A stretch of DNA of 13,746 nt from an uncultured Desulfobacterium sp. (GCA_937124525.1 CAKZLA010000442.1:1-13746); one strand, 5' to 3'; numbered from the stretch's first letter, positions 1 through 7,480 are shown. A program made the numbers and translations. Notes: generated by a model not told the origin, from the sequence alone.

Positions 1-642
1 GGTGGCGATGGTGGAAACATAAGCCTCAACGGAATGGGTCAAAGCGTCCATTCCAGTGGCAGCGGTGAGAAAGGAAGGCATGCCAAGCATCAGAAGGGGA
101 TCATTGATGGCGATGGTGGGGGTTACCCGCCAGTCAACAATGGCCATTTTTACTTTTCGGCTGGTATCTGTGATAATGCAGAACCGGGTCATTTCGCTGC
201 CGGTACCGGCTGTGGTATTGATGGCGATGAAGGGAGGCATTGCTTTGGTGGACTGATCAACGCCTTCGTAGTCATGGATGGTTCCGCCGTTGGTGGCCAC
301 GATACCAACACCCTTACCACAGTCATGGGCACTACCACCACCCAAGGTGATGATCATGTCGCAACCACTTTCTTTGTAGAGCTTAAGACCTTCGGCAACA
401 TTGTTATCTGTGGGATTGGGAATGGTATCATCATATACAACGGCATCCACGCCCACGTCTTCTTTAATCATATCGCAAATCTGCTGGGTCAGACCACAGG
501 CTGTGATGCCTTTGTCAGCCACCAGAAAGGGTTTTGTCACGCCAAGGGTTTTCATCTGTGCACCCAGTTGCTTGTGAGATCCAATACCCATAAGCGTTAC
601 TGTGGGAATAAAAAATCCGTATACTGCTTCGCCGTTTGACAT
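1..642 (-). CDS. Iron-containing alcohol dehydrogenase (N-terminal part, runs off the window)
   Basis: NAD-linked group III (Fe-ADH) alcohol dehydrogenase, cytoplasmic, expected to interconvert a primary alcohol such as ethanol and its aldehyde. The minus strand is open for 214 codons from ATG at 642 to the window edge; the family is normally about 385 residues, so the C-terminal metal-binding half is missing here. Visible family motifs are the nucleotide-binding LGGGSAHDCGKG, followed by TTAGTGSEMTRF, NDP and ATGMDALTHSVEAY, which contains the first metal-site His region. The start is supported by AGGAG at 650-654, seven bases before the ATG. In sulfate reducers such enzymes feed aldehyde to aldehyde oxidoreductases like the mop product at the other end of this window, but whether these two are coupled is inference. 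The exact substrate cannot be told from sequence. Confidence 0.93.
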   Translation of the reverse strand, partial: MSNGEAVYGFFIPTVTLMGIGSHKQLGAQMKTLGVTKPFLVADKGITACGLTQQICDMIKEDVGVDAVVYDDTIPNPTDNNVAEGLKLYKESGCDMIITLGGGSAHDCGKGVGIVATNGGTIHDYEGVDQSTKAMPPFIAINTTAGTGSEMTRFCIITDTSRKVKMAIVDWRVTPTIAINDPLLMLGMPSFLTAATGMDALTHSVEAYVSTIAT

Positions 643-673
643 GTTAAAGCTCCTTTTGCTGTCACCGTCGCCA

Positions 674-693
674 ATTGAACGATATTGAACGAT
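674..693. repeat. Tandem 10-bp direct repeat upstream of the alcohol dehydrogenase
   Basis: ATTGAACGAT occurs twice in direct tandem (674-683 and 684-693), 32-51 bp ahead of the alcohol dehydrogenase start codon. The period is about one helical turn, as expected for a protein binding site; it would lie in the 5' leader if the promoter suggested at 762-777 is used. No regulator is identifiable. Confidence 0.5.
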
Positions 694-761
694 GCGGTGC
701 ATTACATTAAATAGATTTAAGAAGGTCCACCCGGAGGCGGCCCCCATGTGAATGAACGTTT

Positions 762-777
762 CGCAATGAATGTTCCC
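762..777 (-). promoter_or_regulatory. Candidate sigma-54 promoter for the alcohol dehydrogenase
   Basis: On the minus strand the 16-mer GGGAACATTCATTGCG keeps the GG-N10-GC spacing of a -24/-12 promoter, with GG, AC and TTGC matching the consensus TGGCACG-N4-TTGCW. Transcription would begin near 750, giving a leader of about 110 nt before the ATG at 642. Alcohol dehydrogenases of sulfate reducers are known to be sigma-54 controlled in some species. The match is partial (no C at -22, no leading T), so this is a suggestion only. Confidence 0.3.
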
Positions 778-1073
778 CTTCTGAATCAAAGATTTGGAAT
801 GGGATTTCTCGGTTAAAAATTAATGATGCAATTAAAAGACCGGGCATGGATTCTTTCGCATAAAAAAGCAAAAAACAATCATGAAAGAGCATAATACCTT
901 GTTTTTGCAAGAAAAATAATTCAAAAAAATAAATGGAGGAATTCATATTACGGGGAGGCCTGGGCATTTGTCAGATCCTGATAAGGGCAAAATGACCCAT
1001 AAGAAAATTTTATTGGGGCATTTTTATCAATTGATTTTTCTGAACAGGAATCCGTGAATCCGGGCCCGGGTTA

Positions 1074-1102
1074 TTGACGATGTTGTTCTTGTCTGGCATT
1101 AT
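1074..1102 (+). promoter_or_regulatory. Candidate sigma-70 promoter for the nucleotidyltransferase-HD gene
   Basis: TTGACG (1074-1079) is a good -35 hexamer and is followed after 17 bp by CATTAT (1097-1102), which keeps the conserved A2 and T6 of the -10 box. The gene start lies about 100-165 bp downstream. The GC-rich near-palindrome that ends just before the -35 box could be an operator or a chance feature. Confidence 0.35.
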
Positions 1103-1213
1103 AGGCGGGCGTTTGAGCCTGTTGCCTGATGATCAAGTTTTTTTATTGGTACGGGCTCAGATGTCTGAAATGGGGAGGACCCATTCTCTCACCGGCGGTC
1201 AAGGCCAGTTAAT

Positions 1214-2386
1214 GTGGTAATCAAGCCCATAAATTTAGAAACAGCACCATCAGAATTCAGGAAACTCACATTGAAAAATAAAAAAAATATAGCTGCAATT
1301 ATACCTGCGGCGGGTCTTTCTTCCCGGATGAAGGACTTTAAACCGCTGTTACCCATGGGCAGTCAATCCATCCTTGAAACAACCGTTGATCTGTTTAAAC
1401 AAAATGGGGTGGATGATATTTTTGTGGTGACGGGCCATAGATCAGACGATCTTAAAGGGCTTATCACAAAAAAAGGGGCAAAACCGGTTCATAATCCAGA
1501 TTTTCACCAGGGCATGTTTTCAACCATCTTAACCGGGGTTAAACGCTTAAAAAACCATTATGATGCCTTTTTTTTGCTTCCGGCAGATATACCGGCCATC
1601 AGGCCCCATACAATAAGGGAAATTCTCAGGGCCTATGATAATGGAAAGGCAAAAATTATTTATCCGGTATTTAAAGGGGGCAGGGGGCATCCCCCCCTTA
1701 TCTCCACCCAATTTTTACCTGCCATCATCAACTTTAATCAGGGGGGCGGATTAAGGGCCTGCCTTGCACATTTTGAAAAAGAATCCATGGATCTTGAAGT
1801 GTGTGACCGGGGAATTCATATGGACGCAGATACGCCCGAAGATTACCATGCTGTTCTGGAAAAATATAAGACCATTGCTGTGCCGGAATGTGAAGAATGC
1901 CTCTGTCTGCTGGACAACAGTCCCATGGCAGATGAAAAAATTAAGGGGCATTGCATGAAAGTGGCTGAAATAGCCGTCAAAATCGCCACTCGTCTGGACC
2001 AGGATGCCCCTTTGCTTGATATCCCACGCATTGAGGCAGCAGCCCTTCTCCATGATATTGCAAGAAAATCCCCTGATCATGCCATTAAGGGGGGAGACAT
2101 GCTCAGAGACATGGGGTTTTCAGATATTGCAGATATTGTTTCCGTACACATGGATTTAAAGACATCCCCGGATACCCCTTTAAATGGAAAAGAAATTGTC
2201 TACTTTGCCGATAAACTGGTGAGGGGAGATCAGGTGGTCATGGATTTTGAAAAGAGATTTAAGGAAAAGCTCGACTCCTGGAAAGGAGATCCTGACGCTG
2301 TCAAAAATATCCAGGCCAGGCTTGAAACCGCCTGTATAATAAAGGATAAACTTTCAAAACACCTAAAAAATGATGTTTGCTTCTAA
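1214..2386 (+). CDS. MocA-like nucleotidyltransferase fused to an HD domain (DVU_1551-type NTP transferase)
   Basis: Two-domain cytoplasmic protein of up to 390 residues. Residues about 26-220 are a MobA/MocA-like NTP transferase: PAAGLSSRM (31-39) is the nucleotide-binding loop, LLPADIP (121-127) carries the metal-binding Asp, and GRGHPPL (156-162) is typical of molybdenum cofactor cytidylyl/guanylyltransferases. Residues about 238-385 are an HD metal-dependent phosphohydrolase domain with H246, the pair H280-D281, H312 and D333. The likely role is attaching CMP (or GMP) to molybdopterin for the neighbouring aldehyde oxidoreductase; the HD domain's substrate is unknown. Start choice is uncertain: GTG at 1214 gives the longest frame, while TTG at 1271 has AGGAA (1259-1263) seven bases upstream and begins just before the NTP transferase fold. 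It is encoded opposite to the rest of the cluster, next to the histidine phosphatase. Confidence 0.88.
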   Translation: MVIKPINLETAPSEFRKLTLKNKKNIAAIIPAAGLSSRMKDFKPLLPMGSQSILETTVDLFKQNGVDDIFVVTGHRSDDLKGLITKKGAKPVHNPDFHQGMFSTILTGVKRLKNHYDAFFLLPADIPAIRPHTIREILRAYDNGKAKIIYPVFKGGRGHPPLISTQFLPAIINFNQGGGLRACLAHFEKESMDLEVCDRGIHMDADTPEDYHAVLEKYKTIAVPECEECLCLLDNSPMADEKIKGHCMKVAEIAVKIATRLDQDAPLLDIPRIEAAALLHDIARKSPDHAIKGGDMLRDMGFSDIADIVSVHMDLKTSPDTPLNGKEIVYFADKLVRGDQVVMDFEKRFKEKLDSWKGDPDAVKNIQARLETACIIKDKLSKHLKNDVCF

Positions 2387-2994
2387 TTTCAAATTCTGAT
2401 CCAGGCTTAATTACAAAAGCTGCGGTTACCCACTTAACCCGGGATATTTTTAATATTTTTCATGGAGATAATCAGCTTTCAAGCCCTAAATTTCAAGGCT
2501 GCCAAGACGCTTGATTTTAAAGACTGTCCCGCCTTAAGGGAGTCAGCCTATCTTGATATACCAGTTATAAACGTATTCCTGTCACCAATCCTGGAACTGT
2601 TGGGGTATAAGCGGTATTTTGAAATCGGCCAACTCCCTAAGTGTGTAGCCTTGCAAAAAACATCAGTCCCTTATAACGCCCGGCGTGTACGGATTTTCCC
2701 ATGGTGGGATTTCCCCCCAGGAATTGGTGACGCCTTTTTTCTGTTGGGAGTACTCGGGTGGTTCTGCGGCATCCTGAAAGCGTTGCACCATCAGGCTCAG
2801 GGATGCTGATGTAAAAGGCCATACTCATGTAAGTTCTCAATAACCTTGGGTGATAAAGCCTGCTTACCCATTAAACGCAGAGTGCTATTCAAAAGGATAG
2901 CTTGAAAACCCGAAATTATTGAGAACTTACATACTCATGGATTAAACCCTTGTTTTAAATCCAGATTCCAATACTCCAGAGAGGTTTTGTAATT
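2387..2994. other. Gene-poor spacer containing a MITE-like element
   Basis: No confident gene was found in this 608-bp gap. A plus-strand frame of 115 codons (2462-2809) and a minus-strand frame (2637-2840) overlap each other; neither has a family motif. A third minus-strand frame reads a proline/tryptophan-rich stretch ending PYTPGVIRD near 2668, which looks somewhat protein-like and may be a gene remnant. A 100-bp inverted-repeat element occupies 2830-2929. No terminator hairpin with a U-tract was seen after the nucleotidyltransferase-HD gene. Confidence 0.5.
2820..2939. mobile_element. 100-bp MITE-like element with 10-bp target-site duplication
   Basis: The element at 2830-2929 has perfect 14-bp terminal inverted repeats, TAAGTTCTCAATAA (2830-2843) and TTATTGAGAACTTA (2916-2929), and the inversion continues imperfectly inward (CCTTGGGT on the left against TTTCGGGT on the right). 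It is flanked on both sides by the direct repeat CATACTCATG (2820-2829 and 2930-2939), the signature of transposition with a 10-bp duplication. It is too short to encode a transposase and must be moved in trans. A 10-bp duplication is compatible with IS4-type transposases, but the family is not established. It lies just upstream of the histidine phosphatase and may affect its expression. Confidence 0.85.
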
Positions 2995-3597
2995 ATGATC
3001 TATCTTTTAAGACATGGTGAAATAAAAGGCGCATCAACAAAGCGTTTTATTGGCCAGACAGATGTAGGATTAAGTCAAGCTGGGCTTGACTTGGCCGCTT
3101 TGTGGCAGAAACGTCTTTCCCGTATCAACATGGATCATGTGTTTGCAAGCCCCCTTTCCCGGTGCGTTGACATGGCCAGCATCGTATCCCGGCGTGCAAA
3201 AGATGCCATCACCTTGGTGGATGAATTAAGGGAGATTGACCTTGGAAAATGGGATGGAAAACCTGTTGTGGAAATAAAAAATAAATTTCCCGAAGAATGG
3301 GAAAAAAGAGGGAAGAATTTCACCGGTTACCGGCCCCCTATGGGAGAAAGTTTTTTAGACCTCTCCCAGCGGGTGGTGCCAGCTTTTCATGAAATATCCA
3401 GGGAAAATCCGGGAAATATCCTCGTGGTTGCCCATGCCGGGGTGAACCGCATGATTTTGTGCAGCCTGTTAAACAAAAAGATAGATTCGCTTTTCAGCAT
3501 ACCCCAGGATTATGGATGTCTAAATATCATTGACAATGGGGATAAAACGCCCCGGGTTCAAGATATCAATCTGATGCCTGATGATTTTGATGCCTGA
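2995..3597 (+). CDS. Histidine phosphatase family protein (phosphoglycerate-mutase/CobC-like)
   Basis: Cytoplasmic phosphomonoesterase of 200 residues, normal for small branch members such as alpha-ribazole phosphatase. The phospho-histidine motif LRHGE is at residues 5-9, ASPLSRC follows (residues 51-57) with the conserved Arg, LREIDLGKWDG carries the catalytic Glu region, and VVAHAGVNR near residue 145 supplies the second catalytic His. The ATG at 2995 has a GAGAGG-like ribosome binding site about ten bases upstream. It follows the nucleotidyltransferase-HD gene on the same strand, separated by about 600 bp with a MITE-like insertion. I recall a histidine phosphatase at the equivalent place (DVU1552) in D. 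vulgaris; its substrate in that setting is unknown. Its last 40 bp overlap the convergent xdhC-like gene. Confidence 0.9.
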   Translation: MIYLLRHGEIKGASTKRFIGQTDVGLSQAGLDLAALWQKRLSRINMDHVFASPLSRCVDMASIVSRRAKDAITLVDELREIDLGKWDGKPVVEIKNKFPEEWEKRGKNFTGYRPPMGESFLDLSQRVVPAFHEISRENPGNILVVAHAGVNRMILCSLLNKKIDSLFSIPQDYGCLNIIDNGDKTPRVQDINLMPDDFDA

Positions 3598-4634
3598 TTA
3601 TTTTTTCGTACCTGGATAAGCTCGGCCACAATGCTCACCGCGATCTCCTCCGGGGTCTGGGCCCCGATGGAAAGCCCTATGGGGGAATGTATCCCATCCA
3701 GGGTCTCCTGGGAAACGCCCCGGGTTAACAAATATTCATAGATCATACCTCTTTTAGATTTACTGCCGATCATGCCAACGTAAGTGGCCCGGGTTTTAAG
3801 GGCCTGTTCCAGAACATCCCTATCGTAAATATGACCCCGGGTCATGATGACAACATAACTGCCAGGACCCGTGGAAAATCCATTAAAACAGTTTTCAAGC
3901 TTGTCCACCACATGCACTTCTGCCATGGGAAAGCGTTCTTTGTTGGCAAACTCTTTTCGATCATCCATGACAATGACCTTAAACCCTGTCCTGTGGGCAA
4001 GGTGGGCGGTTTCTGTTCCCAGATGACCGGCTCCAATGATATAAAGCGTTCCGTTAAACTGGGCAGGTTCCACAAAAAAGCGCTCTTTACCCACATGGAG
4101 AAGACCTGGGGAGCGCATTTTTCCTGCATGGTCTGACAGGGATGCCAGGGTCTGTTCATTGAGTTGAAACCCACCTGTCTGGGATTTGCCTGAAATAATA
4201 CAGCGCTGCATTTGAAAATCACTATTGCTATCCAAAGGCAGTTGGCTGACCATGAATCCATTCTGGTTTTTCTCAAGCATTTCCAGCAATTTTGTAAATA
4301 TATTGATATTATCTTCCGTGGCAGGCAGATATTCCAGAAGCAGGTTCACACTGCCCCCGCAAACCATGTCCATGTCTGCATAGGCCTTGGAATCCAGGAT
4401 GAATTCCCGGATACATGCCCCTTTTTTTGTCTCAAAAAAGTTCCGGGCCAGCTTCTGCACCTGGGCTTCCACCCACCCCCCGCCAATGGTGCCGCTGATA
4501 TGACCGTCTTCATGCACAATCATTCGGGTGCCCGGGGATCGTGGTGCAGACCCCTGCTTGCTTAAAATGGCGGCCATGACCACTCCCTTGCCCTGGTGTA
4601 AACTATTGTGCAATGCTTTTATGGTTTTACTCAT
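3558..4634 (-). CDS. xdhC: XdhC-family aldehyde oxidoreductase maturation factor
   Basis: Cytoplasmic chaperone of the XdhC/CoxF family, which binds molybdenum cofactor and delivers it, after sulfuration, into xanthine-oxidase-family apoenzymes. The target here is presumably the mop product encoded upstream in the same cluster. The 358-residue protein has the N-terminal XdhC domain (QGSAPRSPGTRM at 27-38, GTIGGGWVEA at 48-57, VCGGS at 91-95) and a C-terminal Rossmann domain (YIIGAGHLG at 198-206, VMDDR at 222-226, MTRGHIYD at 264-271, YVGMIGSKSKR at 285-295). The ATG at 4634 overlaps the stop of the upstream AMP-ligase gene as ATGA, so translation is probably coupled. It is the last gene of the minus-strand operon and its 3' end overlaps the convergent histidine phosphatase gene by 40 bp. 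Confidence 0.93.
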   Translation of the reverse strand: MSKTIKALHNSLHQGKGVVMAAILSKQGSAPRSPGTRMIVHEDGHISGTIGGGWVEAQVQKLARNFFETKKGACIREFILDSKAYADMDMVCGGSVNLLLEYLPATEDNINIFTKLLEMLEKNQNGFMVSQLPLDSNSDFQMQRCIISGKSQTGGFQLNEQTLASLSDHAGKMRSPGLLHVGKERFFVEPAQFNGTLYIIGAGHLGTETAHLAHRTGFKVIVMDDRKEFANKERFPMAEVHVVDKLENCFNGFSTGPGSYVVIMTRGHIYDRDVLEQALKTRATYVGMIGSKSKRGMIYEYLLTRGVSQETLDGIHSPIGLSIGAQTPEEIAVSIVAELIQVRKNNQASKSSGIRLIS

Positions 4635-5938
4635 GTTATGATCTCTTTAATTGTACGTTTTCTGGGGTTGAAAAAAAGGTTTTTACGGGAAAGAAACACA
4701 TGGTTTACAATTAAAACCCCCTGCTTTATCAGTCGGGCCAGATCAGGGATTTTGTGGAGACACTGCCGGATATCAAGGTCAAGATCAGGTTTTCCCCCGG
4801 GGATGGCCCAGAATTCAAGGTTCAGCAGGTAGTTATTCTGATGTTTCTCAATGCTGACCTCAAAATCCACAATGTCTTCCAGGGCAAATAACACCTCGTC
4901 CATGTCCTCCAGCCGCAGTTCAATACCGTTGGAGTTGTATACACTACGGCCCTGCAATCTGTCCAGACGTTTAAGGGGTGACCCACAGGCGCATCGGGAT
5001 GTTAAGAAACGGGCAATATCTCCGGTGCGGTAACGAATCAAGGGCATCCCGGTTCGGGTAAGGGTGGTTAAAACGATTTCTCCTGGTTGACCATCTGGCA
5101 ACGCTTTTCCCTGTTTATCCACGATTTCCAGAAAAAGATCCGCCTCCCGCACATGGCATCCCTGGAGTGCCTGGCACTCAACCCCTCCGCCAAGCCCGGT
5201 TTCTGTCATGCCATAATGGTTGAACACCGGGCAATCCCAGGCCCTTTGTATGGCATTTGTGATGGATTGAGCCAGATAATCCCCACTTAAAAGCACATTT
5301 TTAATGCGGCCCGGGGCAATCTTACCCGGCCAGCGGGCAAGGCTTAATACCTGAACTGGCAGGCCGATGAGGCAATCTATGGCAAGGTCATTGATTTTTT
5401 CAGTCACCTGGTTCGGGTCCTCCACCAGGCCTTGGACCACGGCGGAACATCCAATTCTTTCAAGCCCCGTAGACACCCGTTCCCCCACAGAACCAAGGTT
5501 GGGGCCGGGCATGAGTACCATGACCTTCTGGCTCGGTTTTACCAGGGCCTTCATGCCATGGGAAAAAAAATCCGCAGTCAGTTCCAGATCCTCCCGGGTA
5601 AAATAAACCCTTTTGGGATTGCCTGTACTGCCCGAGGTTTGAAGGGTAACCACCCTTGCAATTTCACTTTGGGAGACGCACAGCATCTGTAGACCAGATT
5701 CTGCAACATCCCGGGGAAAGGTAAATGGTAGCCGGATAATATCTGCCATGGATTTTAAATCCTGAACATGAGCATCCTTTAAATGACGCTTATAAAAAGG
5801 GCTGTTATTTTTTGCAAGTTCAAAGGTTTTTTGCAGCAGGTTCAACTGGTGGTCGTGCAATATCCCAAGATCCAGATCCTCCCCCCGGGGAATACCGATT
5901 TTACGGGCAACCCATTCCTGCAGCGGTGTTATTTCCAT
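4631..5938 (-). CDS. AMP-dependent acyl-CoA ligase-like protein (phenylacetate-CoA ligase type, DVU_1553 family)
   Basis: ANL-superfamily adenylating enzyme of 435 residues, close to phenylacetate-CoA ligase length. Numbering from the chosen start, the ATP-binding loop TSGSTGNPK is at 101-109, YGMTETG at 242-248 and YRTGD at 303-307; a CACG motif follows in the region where phenylacetate ligases carry cysteines. It should activate a carboxylate as acyl-AMP and probably transfer it to CoA or another thiol; the substrate is unknown. ATG at 5938 is preferred because GAAGGA stands ten bases upstream; the frame extends to a TTG at 5956 that overlaps that ribosome binding site. It begins 30 bp after the radical SAM selenoprotein gene and overlaps xdhC by 4 bp, so it belongs to the same transcript. 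Confidence 0.9.
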   Translation of the reverse strand: MEITPLQEWVARKIGIPRGEDLDLGILHDHQLNLLQKTFELAKNNSPFYKRHLKDAHVQDLKSMADIIRLPFTFPRDVAESGLQMLCVSQSEIARVVTLQTSGSTGNPKRVYFTREDLELTADFFSHGMKALVKPSQKVMVLMPGPNLGSVGERVSTGLERIGCSAVVQGLVEDPNQVTEKINDLAIDCLIGLPVQVLSLARWPGKIAPGRIKNVLLSGDYLAQSITNAIQRAWDCPVFNHYGMTETGLGGGVECQALQGCHVREADLFLEIVDKQGKALPDGQPGEIVLTTLTRTGMPLIRYRTGDIARFLTSRCACGSPLKRLDRLQGRSVYNSNGIELRLEDMDEVLFALEDIVDFEVSIEKHQNNYLLNLEFWAIPGGKPDLDLDIRQCLHKIPDLARLIKQGVLIVNHVFLSRKNLFFNPRKRTIKEIIT

Positions 5939-5968
5939 ATTGATCAAATCCTTCAAGTAAAAATGGGG

Positions 5969-7480
5969 TCAGACCGACTCAGTTTTTCTATATAGACTTC
6001 TGCCCTGGATATCGGTGAGGTTATACATGCAAAATGGAATTAATTTCCCCTGGGGTGAAAGCACATGGATGCAGCAGTCCCGGATTCTTTCCAGATCCAC
6101 ATTCCATGCATCCTGAAAGGCCATGCAGGAGATGGAAAACATATGGGTTTTCAATCGGCTCAAAAATATGTCCAGATCAAGGGGTTGATTCCCTGGTGAG
6201 CCACAGGCGTTGATGGTTGTGCCGGGTTTTTGAAAGGCCCCAGGCTGTGTTACCGGTTGCACCGACGTCATGGGCAGCAGTGAAAAAACAGGCCCTGCCG
6301 GACCCTTGTTTCCTACATCCGGCGGTGAGGTGTTTTCCATTGTCCCAGGATGTTGATTTTCTTTCTCCTTCACCGAAGGAGATCCCCATTGCCTGGCAAT
6401 AAATCCCATGGTTTTACTTGCGCCCCTGTAACCGTTTTCAACCATTGTGTCTGGTTTATGACGGGTTAAGGGCTTAAGTTCACCATCAGGCATCTGTACA
6501 AAATTGCCATGGAATGAGCACAGGGCGTTCTCTCAGCCCGGGGGCTTAAAATACAAAGCGTCTATTCCTGTCTGGGCCTCAACCGCTTGTATCACTTGGG
6601 GCAGAGTCATCCTGTCCCTGTCACCGGGGGGAGTCGGGAATCTTCCAAAATAACTCACGGGTTGAAAATGCACCCCCCTCACATGGGGAGAGCATTCCAG
6701 GCCAAAGCGGATGATATCCCCCACCTGATGATCATTAACCCCCGGAACCAGGGTGGGCACCAGCACCATGCCAAGGCCCTGCTCACTGCAATTGGCAATG
6801 GTGCGTTCCTTTATCCCCTGAAGATTTTTACCCCGCAGTTTGAAATGAACACTGTCATCCACCCCGTCAAATTGTAAAAACACACTGTCAAGCCCTGATT
6901 GCTTGAGCTGTTTAACAAAATTTTTATCTTTTCCAAGGCGAAGGCCATTGGTATTTAATTGAATAAAGGGAAAACCCATCCTTTTCCCCATGCGGATAAT
7001 ATCGGGCAGATCATCCCGGACGGTGGGTTCTCCGCCGGATAGTTGGATATTACATCCCCCACCGGTCTGCTGTTTGATTTGTTCATACCAGGTTTTTATC
7101 TGGGTCATTTCCGGATCAGCCACCGTCCCCCCGCTGTCGGCAAAACACACAGGGCAGTGAAGGTTGCAGCGCCAGGTAATCTCCAAAAGGGCGGTGCAGG
7201 TGCGTTGTCGATGTTGGGGGCAGATACCACAGTCAAAGGGGCAGCCCAGACTGGTATCAGTGCCGCGTATTGATGGGCCAGCCGGTGTTTTGGTGCGAAC
7301 CCAGGTGCTCATATCCGGTGCACCTTTCCATATGAGGGTGCTCATTCGGCCATGGACAGGACATGTCTTGACCAGAAAGACACCGTTTTTTGTCTGTATC
7401 CGCCGGGCTTCAAGTTTTTTCAGGCAGTGGGGGCACAGACTCTGGGTGTGGGCCAGAACCCGATCCTGTTCAGTCATCAT
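5969..7480 (-). CDS. trsS: Radical SAM selenoprotein, TrsS-like, with in-frame TGA (Sec316)
   Basis: Radical SAM enzyme of 503 residues when TGA at 6533-6535 is read as selenocysteine. The N-terminal part is cysteine-rich (C16, C19, C40; C80, C84, C87, C95 in CPFDCGICPQH), then comes the SAM-cluster motif C105-x3-C109-x2-C112 and LSGGEPT (148-154). This arrangement resembles COG1964/MJ0619-like radical SAM proteins, the group that includes the tetraether lipid synthase Tes. After PPG the frame continues U316-ENALC-SFHGNF and ends in a domain with CMAFQDAWN and LIPFCMYNLT, which I recall as typical of this family's C-terminus. The name 'radical SAM (seleno)protein TrsS' is from memory. The start ATG (7480, or 7477) overlaps the upstream gene by 11 bp. 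The reaction is unknown; a conventional gene finder would stop at residue 315 and miss or split the gene. Confidence 0.88.
6494..6523 (-). promoter_or_regulatory. Candidate bacterial SECIS hairpin
   Basis: In the mRNA, CUGUGC starts ten bases after the UGA and can pair with GUACAG (six pairs, one G-U), enclosing 18 nt in which AUU and AAU can pair around the apical loop CCAUGGC. Distance and size fit bacterial SECIS elements, which lie within about 40 nt of the UGA and are bound by SelB. SECIS sequences vary greatly between bacteria; no folding energy was computed. Confidence 0.4.
6533..6535 (-). other. Selenocysteine codon (in-frame TGA)
   Basis: TGA between codons for PPG and ENALCSFHG in the radical SAM gene. 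The frame is open on both sides without any other stop (7480-6536 and 6532-5969). The residue lies five before Cys321, a spacing suited to a Sec/Cys redox or metal-binding pair. Confidence 0.87.

Larger units (their letters stand above)
643..1213. other. Intergenic region between divergent genes, no convincing gene
   Basis: AT-rich spacer separating the divergent alcohol dehydrogenase and nucleotidyltransferase genes. It holds the tandem 10-mers and the candidate sigma-54 site near the left end, and a GC-rich near-palindrome AATCCGGGCCCGGGTT at about 1057-1072 followed by a candidate sigma-70 promoter. A minus-strand frame at 707-967 is low-complexity, starts without a clear ribosome binding site and has no family-like motif, so it is not called. 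Nothing else recognisable was seen. Confidence 0.6.

Noticed and set aside
34..639. 201-codon plus-strand open frame at the left edge
   Set aside because: It is antisense to the iron-containing alcohol dehydrogenase, whose minus-strand translation shows clear family motifs and a good ribosome binding site.
707..967. 86-codon minus-strand frame upstream of the alcohol dehydrogenase
   Set aside because: Low-complexity Phe/Leu-rich product, no family motif, no supported start; it spans the candidate promoter region.
5969..6493. A separate 174-codon gene after the radical SAM gene
   Set aside because: It is in the same frame as the radical SAM core, the 13 codons between the TGA and its ATG read as conserved-looking ENALCSFHG sequence, and there is no good ribosome binding site; it is the C-terminal part of the selenoprotein.
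6533..6535. Radical SAM gene as a pseudogene with a nonsense mutation
   Set aside because: The downstream frame is intact for 187 codons and the stop is TGA in a Cys/Sec-type context; a TAA or TAG, or further decay, would have favoured a pseudogene.
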